Positions 4,887 to 8,463 of a stretch of 8,463 nucleotides of DNA are shown here, piece by piece. Positions within the stretch are counted from its first letter, which is position 1; each line of letters starts with the position of its first letter. The notes below the pieces were generated by a model. That model was not told the DNA's origin, ran no database searches, and was given only the letters and a program-made list of their open reading frames with translations. This DNA comes from Deltaproteobacteria bacterium. GTDB lineage: Bacteria; Desulfobacterota; DSM-4660; Desulfatiglandales; HGW-15. Location: contig JAHECH010000145.1 in assembly GCA_024641835.1 (NCBI GenBank), forward strand, positions 1-8,463, written 5' to 3'. Both the position numbers and the translations under genes were made by a program.

Positions 4887-5846
4887 ATGCGAACGTTAAT
4901 TACCGGGGGGGCGGGATTCATCGGGTCTCATCTGGCAGAAAGACTCGTGGAACTGGGTCACGAGGTATATGCCATTGACAATCTCTGGACAGGCAAACTC
5001 TCCAACGTCGCCAAGATCCAGAGCAACAAGAGATTTCACCTCGTGGTTGATACGATCCTCAATGAATCAGTGATGAATGAGCTGGTTTTCAAGGTGGACC
5101 ACATTTATCACCTGGCAGCGGCTGTGGGGGTGTTGAACATCATGGACCATCCCGTGGAAACCCTGGATATCAATGTCAAGGGAACGGAGACCGTCCTGAG
5201 ACTTGCAAACCGCTTTAAGAAGAAGGTTCTCATTGCCTCCACCTCGGAGATCTACGGCAAACATGTGGGGCACTCCCTCGCTGAGGACGACAACCGGGTT
5301 ATGGGCACAGTCAAGAAGAGGCGCTGGGCGTATGCATGCTCCAAAACCCTGGATGAGTTTCTGGCTCTTGCCTATTACGATGAGAAAAAGCTTCCCGTGG
5401 TCGTTGCCCGTCTATTCAACACAGTGGGGCCAAGGCAGACAGGCAGATACGGCATGGTCCTCCCCAATTTTGTTCAGAGTGCTATCTTGGGGAAGCCGAT
5501 CACGGTTTTTGGGGACGGCACCCAGACGCGAAGTTTTTGCCATGTCAGAGATGTGGTGGAGGCGCTTATCAAGCTGATGGACGAGGCGCGCGCAGAAGGG
5601 GACGTCTTCAACGTGGGAAACGACCATGAAATTTCCATCAAAGACCTTGCGCAGAGAGTCAAAGAGATGACGAGAAGTCCTTCTGAAATCGAGTTCATTC
5701 CCTATGAAAAAGCCTATGGGCCCGGGTTCGAGGATATGCAAAGGAGATGCCCGAACGTAGAGAAATTAAAAAACCTGATAGGGTTCAAACCCAACCATGA
5801 TCTGGAGGCCATTATCCAGAGCGTTATCGATTACTTCAAGGAGTGA
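4887..5846 (+). CDS. NAD-dependent sugar-nucleotide epimerase/dehydratase (extended SDR)
   Basis: This 319-residue extended short-chain dehydrogenase/reductase is of the GalE/UDP-glucuronate-decarboxylase group. It carries the NAD-binding GGAGFIG (7-13), an acidic D31 at the end of strand 2 that favours NAD, HLAAAVGV (75-82), STSEIYG (118-124) and the catalytic YACSK (149-153). The substrate-side signature RLFNTVGPRQTGRYGMV (175-191) and the FEDMQRRCPNVEKLKNLIGF stretch (281-300) resemble UDP-glucuronate decarboxylases and related epimerases. It should make or interconvert a UDP-sugar in the cytoplasm for surface polysaccharide. The exact substrate cannot be read from the sequence. Its start lies just after a two-hairpin repeat, and the first MNT gene follows after 42 bases, so a shared transcript is likely. 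Confidence 0.86.
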   Translation: MRTLITGGAGFIGSHLAERLVELGHEVYAIDNLWTGKLSNVAKIQSNKRFHLVVDTILNESVMNELVFKVDHIYHLAAAVGVLNIMDHPVETLDINVKGTETVLRLANRFKKKVLIASTSEIYGKHVGHSLAEDDNRVMGTVKKRRWAYACSKTLDEFLALAYYDEKKLPVVVARLFNTVGPRQTGRYGMVLPNFVQSAILGKPITVFGDGTQTRSFCHVRDVVEALIKLMDEARAEGDVFNVGNDHEISIKDLAQRVKEMTRSPSEIEFIPYEKAYGPGFEDMQRRCPNVEKLKNLIGFKPNHDLEAIIQSVIDYFKE

Positions 5847-5888
5847 TCACCTCGGCTCTGGCAGGCCCACGAAAGCAAGTAGAGATCT

Positions 5889-6362
5889 ATGAATGAGAAG
5901 AAATGGGACATTTACAAGCCGTTGATCCAAAAGCTGAGTGAAGCCTTTGGAGAGCGGCTTCAGACAGTGGTCCTATTCGGATCAAGAGCCAGGGGGGAAA
6001 CGGAAGCTCAAAGGGATCACGACATTTTCCTGGTTATTGAAAGGCTGCCTGCCGGTTCGCTTATACGGCTAAAGGAAATACGGAGGGCAATCTGGGATAT
6101 TCCCATTCGAATAAACACGATTTCGAAAACTCCTGAAGAAGTAGACAGCAATCTGACCCCTTTACTGTTAGAGATTTGTTTTGATGGAGTTTGTCTGTAT
6201 GGGGAAGATTATTTTGAACCATATCGCAAAAGGGCTATCCAAGTTCTGAAGCAGTCGGGTTTAAAGCGGAAACGTGTCGGGAAAGAGTGGTACTGGCGAT
6301 TCGAAAAAATTCCTAAGAAGGAGTGGGAACTCAACTGGGAGGGATTTCATGAACTCTCGTGA
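5889..6362 (+). CDS. MNT-type nucleotidyltransferase, antitoxin-like (pair 1)
   Basis: This 157-residue minimal nucleotidyltransferase has GSRARGE at 31-37 followed by D43 and D45 (DHD), matching the GSX10DXD motif. MNT antitoxins of this class are known to add AMP to a tyrosine of the partner HEPN toxin. At the third strand, where a further acidic residue is usual, the sequence reads IPIRINTI (71-78), with Arg where an Asp might be expected by eye alignment. A basic C-terminal extension (about residues 107-157: YRKRAIQVLKQ, LKRKR, EWYWRFEKIPKKEW) goes beyond the minimal domain. The last 14 bases overlap the HEPN gene at 6349, so the two are coupled. The upstream ribosome site is weak (AGAG, 5880-5883). 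The pair is best called HEPN/MNT toxin-antitoxin-like. Confidence 0.82.
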   Translation: MNEKKWDIYKPLIQKLSEAFGERLQTVVLFGSRARGETEAQRDHDIFLVIERLPAGSLIRLKEIRRAIWDIPIRINTISKTPEEVDSNLTPLLLEICFDGVCLYGEDYFEPYRKRAIQVLKQSGLKRKRVGKEWYWRFEKIPKKEWELNWEGFHELS

Positions 6363-6789
6363 GGATGTCGAGTATCGGCTTAATCTTTCAAAGGGCTTTC
6401 TTCGAGAAGCTGAACAGGACTTTCAGTTAGGACGATGGCGATCCTGCGTCGCAAATGCTCAGCTGTCAGTAGAAAACGCAGGAAAGGCTGTGCTGATGCT
6501 TTTTGGCGTGTCTACTAAAACTCATGAACCGGCCAAGCACATGGCGCATTTAATTAAGAGCCCTGAAATTCCAAAGCAAGCTCAGGATAAAATCAAGGAT
6601 ATCCTGCCTGATTTCCTGCTGCTTGGTGCAGAAGAACATTTCATGACGGATTATGGAGATGAATCCTCTTATAAGCTGCCGTGGGACTTGTTTGATGAAG
6701 AATCCGCACAATTCGTACTGGACGCTGCTCGCAAGTGTAAGGCAGGGGCAGAAGAGATAGTCGGTGAGGTGCACCGATGGCGCTCCTGA
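6349..6789 (+). CDS. HEPN domain protein, toxin-like (pair 1)
   Basis: This 146-residue all-helical HEPN protein has LRLSKGFL-like opening helices, AEQDFQLGRWRSCVANAQLSV-type helices at about 21-41, and the ENAGKAVL core at 42-49. A C-terminal segment reads TDYGDESSYKLPWDLFDEESA (100-120), where many relatives have an RYPD-like motif. Here the Arg position is Asp, so the canonical RNase-like residue may be absent. ATG 6349 is chosen because GGGAGGG lies 5 nt upstream and the fold begins there; an in-frame ATG at 6274 lies deep in the MNT gene. It overlaps MNT by 14 bases. HEPN proteins paired with MNT are usually RNases neutralised by the transferase; activity here is inferred from family only. 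Confidence 0.76.
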   Translation: MNSREDVEYRLNLSKGFLREAEQDFQLGRWRSCVANAQLSVENAGKAVLMLFGVSTKTHEPAKHMAHLIKSPEIPKQAQDKIKDILPDFLLLGAEEHFMTDYGDESSYKLPWDLFDEESAQFVLDAARKCKAGAEEIVGEVHRWRS

Positions 6790-6828
6790 AAGCCCTTGCA
6801 TAAAGGGTATATTGGAATTCTTATAATC

Positions 6829-7155
6829 ATGATTGAAGATGAAAGGAAAAAGGAGTTAGAGGACCTGAAAAAGAAGCTCGTGCACTTGTTAGGTCCTCAG
6901 GCACTCAAAATGGTGCTCTTTGGCTCAAGAGCAAGGGGAGACTATAGTGAGAACTCGGATCTTGACGTGGCTATTCTTGTGCGGGGACTCACGAGGGAGA
7001 TGAAGCGCCGGATTCTGGACCAGGTAGCCGAAATTGAACTTGAGTACCTCTTGCCAATATCCGTGCTTGTTTTTTCAGAAGATGAATTTGAGCGTCTTAA
7101 AAAGAGGGAACGCAGGATAGCCATCGATATAGAGAGGGAAGGGATCCCGTTGTGA
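6829..7155 (+). CDS. MNT-type nucleotidyltransferase, antitoxin-like (pair 2)
   Basis: This compact 108-residue minimal nucleotidyltransferase has GSRARGD at 32-38 with D44 and D46 (DLD), the complete GSX10DXD core. The following strand reads LPISVLVFSEDEF (75-87), with no obvious third acidic residue at the usual place; this is an eye alignment. ATG 6829 is preferred because MIEDERKKELEDLKKKL is the normal opening helix. The ORF extends upstream to a TTG at 6796 without a better ribosome site, and the site before 6829 is also poor. The stop overlaps the GTG start of the next HEPN gene by 4 bases. It differs clearly in sequence and length from the transferase of pair 1, so the two pairs are not a recent duplication. 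Confidence 0.82.
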   Translation: MIEDERKKELEDLKKKLVHLLGPQALKMVLFGSRARGDYSENSDLDVAILVRGLTREMKRRILDQVAEIELEYLLPISVLVFSEDEFERLKKRERRIAIDIEREGIPL

Positions 7156-7559
7156 ACGAAGCCAACAAAAAAGAGAATGTCCGTGAGGAGATTGAGCATG
7201 CTAATGAATCAATGAAAGCCGCTGATCTTCTGTTCAATAACGGCTTTATAAGGGACGCGGTGGCAAAACTGTATTACTCCTTGTTGTATACGGTGAGAGC
7301 GATGCTTTTAACGAAAGGACTTGAACCTAAAAGTCACGAAGGCGCACTTCGGCTCTTTAGTCAGCATTTTGTAAAGCAGGGGATTTTTGAACCCGAGGCT
7401 TCTCACGTTTTCTCGAGACTTATGAAATACAGGCAAGAAGCTGATTATAATCCATCCTTTATGTTCACGCCTGAAGATTTCATCGAATTTAAGAAACAGG
7501 CTGAAATGGTGATGCAGAGGATAACCTCTCGGTTGAAGCAAGAGGGTTATCTGAAATGA
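7152..7559 (+). CDS. HEPN domain protein, toxin-like (pair 2)
   Basis: This 135-residue HEPN-family protein shows the helical core DAVAKLYYSLLYTVRAMLL (35-53), then KSHEG (60-64) and YRQEADYNP (93-101). These are the hallmarks of the PF05168-type proteins paired with small nucleotidyltransferases. The motif reads R94-x4-Y99 rather than RX4HXY; Y99 may be the target for adenylylation if this pair works like characterised ones (inference). The start is GTG 7152, overlapping the MNT stop, with GGAAGGG (7137-7143) 8 nt upstream. It is the last gene before a 382-base gap. Confidence 0.82.
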   Translation: MNEANKKENVREEIEHANESMKAADLLFNNGFIRDAVAKLYYSLLYTVRAMLLTKGLEPKSHEGALRLFSQHFVKQGIFEPEASHVFSRLMKYRQEADYNPSFMFTPEDFIEFKKQAEMVMQRITSRLKQEGYLK

Positions 7560-7560
7560 G

Positions 7561-7620
7561 AAACTAGACAAACTGAACAAACCAAAAGAACCAGATCGAC
7601 AGGACAGACCAAATAGACCG
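7561..7620 (+). repeat. A/C-rich degenerate tract
   Basis: By count, the 60 bases contain 31 A, 15 C, 10 G and only 4 T, with recurring words such as ACAAAC, GAACC, GACAG and AGACC. It starts directly after the HEPN stop codon. It is a degenerate tandem-like tract of unknown role. Confidence 0.45.
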
Positions 7621-7756
7621 TGCGGGCAAAGGTTGTTCAACATAGCCAATCAACGAATACAAGGTTACAGTGCTGTGCAATATGAGTGGAATTCCACGCG
7701 GGTTACCTTGATTTCATTGGTGTTTTCGGAGAAGATTCGCTTCCCTCAAAATCAGG

Positions 7757-7899
7757 TTCACCACAGAGTCACTAAGGGCGCAGAGAGGGAGATTTTATGG
7801 CAGAATATTTTTGTTTGTCGGTGCACCCGCCTGCCGGCTGGCGGGCATCTCCCGACAAACAAAAACTTCTCTCCGTGTCCTCCGCGCCTCTGCGGTGAA
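7757..7899. mobile_element. 143-bp nested palindrome (MITE-like or dispersed repeat)
   Basis: Three nested dyads are visible. The outer arms (7757-7790 and 7866-7899) start TTCACCACAGAG and end CTCTGCGGTGAAA; they are imperfect inverted copies. The middle arms TTTTTGTTTGTCGG (7808-7821) and CCGACAAACAAAAA (7852-7865) are a perfect 14-bp pair. The inner arms are CCCGCC (7826-7831) and GGCGGG (7840-7845). There is no coding capacity and no clear target-site duplication. The outer arms resemble a dispersed repeat I recall from several environmental bacterial genomes, where it yields spurious peptides such as FSPQRRGGHGE. A non-autonomous transposon is one reading. Confidence 0.6.
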
Positions 7900-7941
7900 A
7901 ATACTATTTTGGACAGGCATGACAAGGTTAGGTGATTGGTA

Positions 7942-8463
7942 GTGAACATCATGACGACAACACTTCCCGGAGTGATAGAGATTGAGCCCGATGTATACGC
8001 AGACAAGCGCGGCTTTTTCATGGAGACTTACCACCAGATAAGGTACAAAGATTCCGGAATTCATTGTGCATTTGTGCAGGACAACCTCTCTTTTTCGTTT
8101 CGGGGAACTCTCAGGGGACTCCACTTCCAGTATCCTCGTTCCCAAGCCAAACTCGTGCAGGTAATGGAAGGGGAGGTCTTTGACGTAGTTGTGGACATTC
8201 GGCGTGGCTCTCCCCATTTTGGTCAATGGGCGGGTGCAGTCCTGTCAGACAAAAATAAGCGCCAATTATACGTTCCCGAAGGATTCGCGCACGGCTTTTG
8301 TGTTCTCAGTGAAAGAGCATTGGTCCATTATAAATGTAGTGAATTTTACGCACCGGAGTGTGAAGGTGGTATTCTTTGGTCGGATCCTGATCTAAACATC
8401 GATTGGCCGCTGAAGACCCCGGTGCTTTCCGAAAAAGACTCCCGATACAGCTTCTTGAAGGAC
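7942..8463 (+). CDS. dTDP-4-dehydrorhamnose 3,5-epimerase, truncated by the window end
   Basis: RmlC catalyses the third step of dTDP-L-rhamnose synthesis, epimerising C3 and C5 of dTDP-4-dehydro-6-deoxyglucose in the cytoplasm. The 174 codons visible match the family along their length: RGFFMETY (23-30), GTLRGLHFQ (55-63) with the catalytic His61, GEVFDVVVDIRRGSPHFG (77-94), QLYVPEGFAHGF (108-119), and Y130 and D166 at the expected acid and dyad positions. About ten residues are missing at the right edge. I choose GTG 7942 over ATG 7951 because AGGTGA lies 6 nt before it and VNIMTTTLPGV lines up with the usual MNVIETxLPGV start. The rest of the rml pathway is not in the window and may lie to the right. 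Confidence 0.92.
   Translation, partial: MNIMTTTLPGVIEIEPDVYADKRGFFMETYHQIRYKDSGIHCAFVQDNLSFSFRGTLRGLHFQYPRSQAKLVQVMEGEVFDVVVDIRRGSPHFGQWAGAVLSDKNKRQLYVPEGFAHGFCVLSERALVHYKCSEFYAPECEGGILWSDPDLNIDWPLKTPVLSEKDSRYSFLKD

Larger units (their letters stand above)
7560..7941. other. Gene-free gap between HEPN pair 2 and rmlC
   Basis: There is no credible gene in these 382 bases. The region starts with an A/C-rich tract (7561-7620), continues with about 136 bases in which I see nothing, and then holds a 143-bp nested palindrome (7757-7899). A short leader to rmlC follows. Open frames across it on both strands (such as 7633-7935 and 7795-8226) read out palindrome sequence and lack family resemblance. 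Confidence 0.6.

Noticed and set aside
6796..6828. TTGCAT and TATAAT before the second MNT gene as an internal promoter
   Set aside because: The spacer is 20 nt, and the TATAAT ends one base before the start codon, so a transcript from it would begin inside the gene.
7633..8226. Open frames on both strands across the 143-bp palindrome and into rmlC
   Set aside because: They read palindrome sequence (for example FSPQRRGGHGE-like peptides) or are antisense to rmlC. None resembles a real family.

Overview
The window looks like part of a surface-polysaccharide region in an anaerobic bacterium, most likely a deltaproteobacterium in the broad sense (Desulfobacterota or a relative). This rests on three things: a small cysteine-rich protein of the DUF6485 type, a winged-helix/Rossmann regulator placed directly before a NusG/RfaH paralogue, and nucleotide-sugar enzymes mixed with HEPN/MNT pairs and dispersed palindromic repeats. 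The placement is by recollection of family distribution, not by a search.

Layout. Positions 1-238 hold no gene I can support. A CoA-pyrophosphatase-type Nudix gene (239-847) ends inside a two-hairpin repeat. A tRNA-Pro(CGG) with its own promoter follows (925-1001). Next comes an AAA+ ATPase of the DUF4143 type (1185-2363), whose promoter is followed by a perfect 10-bp inverted repeat. It converges on a small cysteine-rich gene on the minus strand (2369-2572). A strong promoter embedded in a 47-bp palindrome (2684-2730) then drives a regulatory pair with an ATGA overlap: a winged-helix/Rossmann regulator (2789-3367) and a NusG/RfaH-like antiterminator (3364-3876).

After the antiterminator lie about 310 bases of repeats. 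An ERCC4-HhH (XPF/Hef-like) nuclease gene (4190-4828) sits exactly between two near-identical direct copies of the two-hairpin repeat. A sugar-nucleotide epimerase/dehydratase (4887-5846) follows. Two tandem MNT-HEPN pairs come next (5889-7559). A 382-base gap contains an A/C-rich tract and a 143-bp nested palindrome. The window ends in rmlC (dTDP-4-dehydrorhamnose 3,5-epimerase), cut by the window edge.

How the parts may work together (inference). The regulator and the NusG paralogue are probably the control unit of a polysaccharide operon that runs rightward through the epimerase and rmlC. The MNT-HEPN pairs and the repeat-flanked nuclease look like accessory insertions into it. The most unusual signals are the palindromic operator over the regulator promoter, the five-copy two-stem repeat family with compensated stems, and the nuclease gene whose start and stop codons both fall in copies of that repeat.
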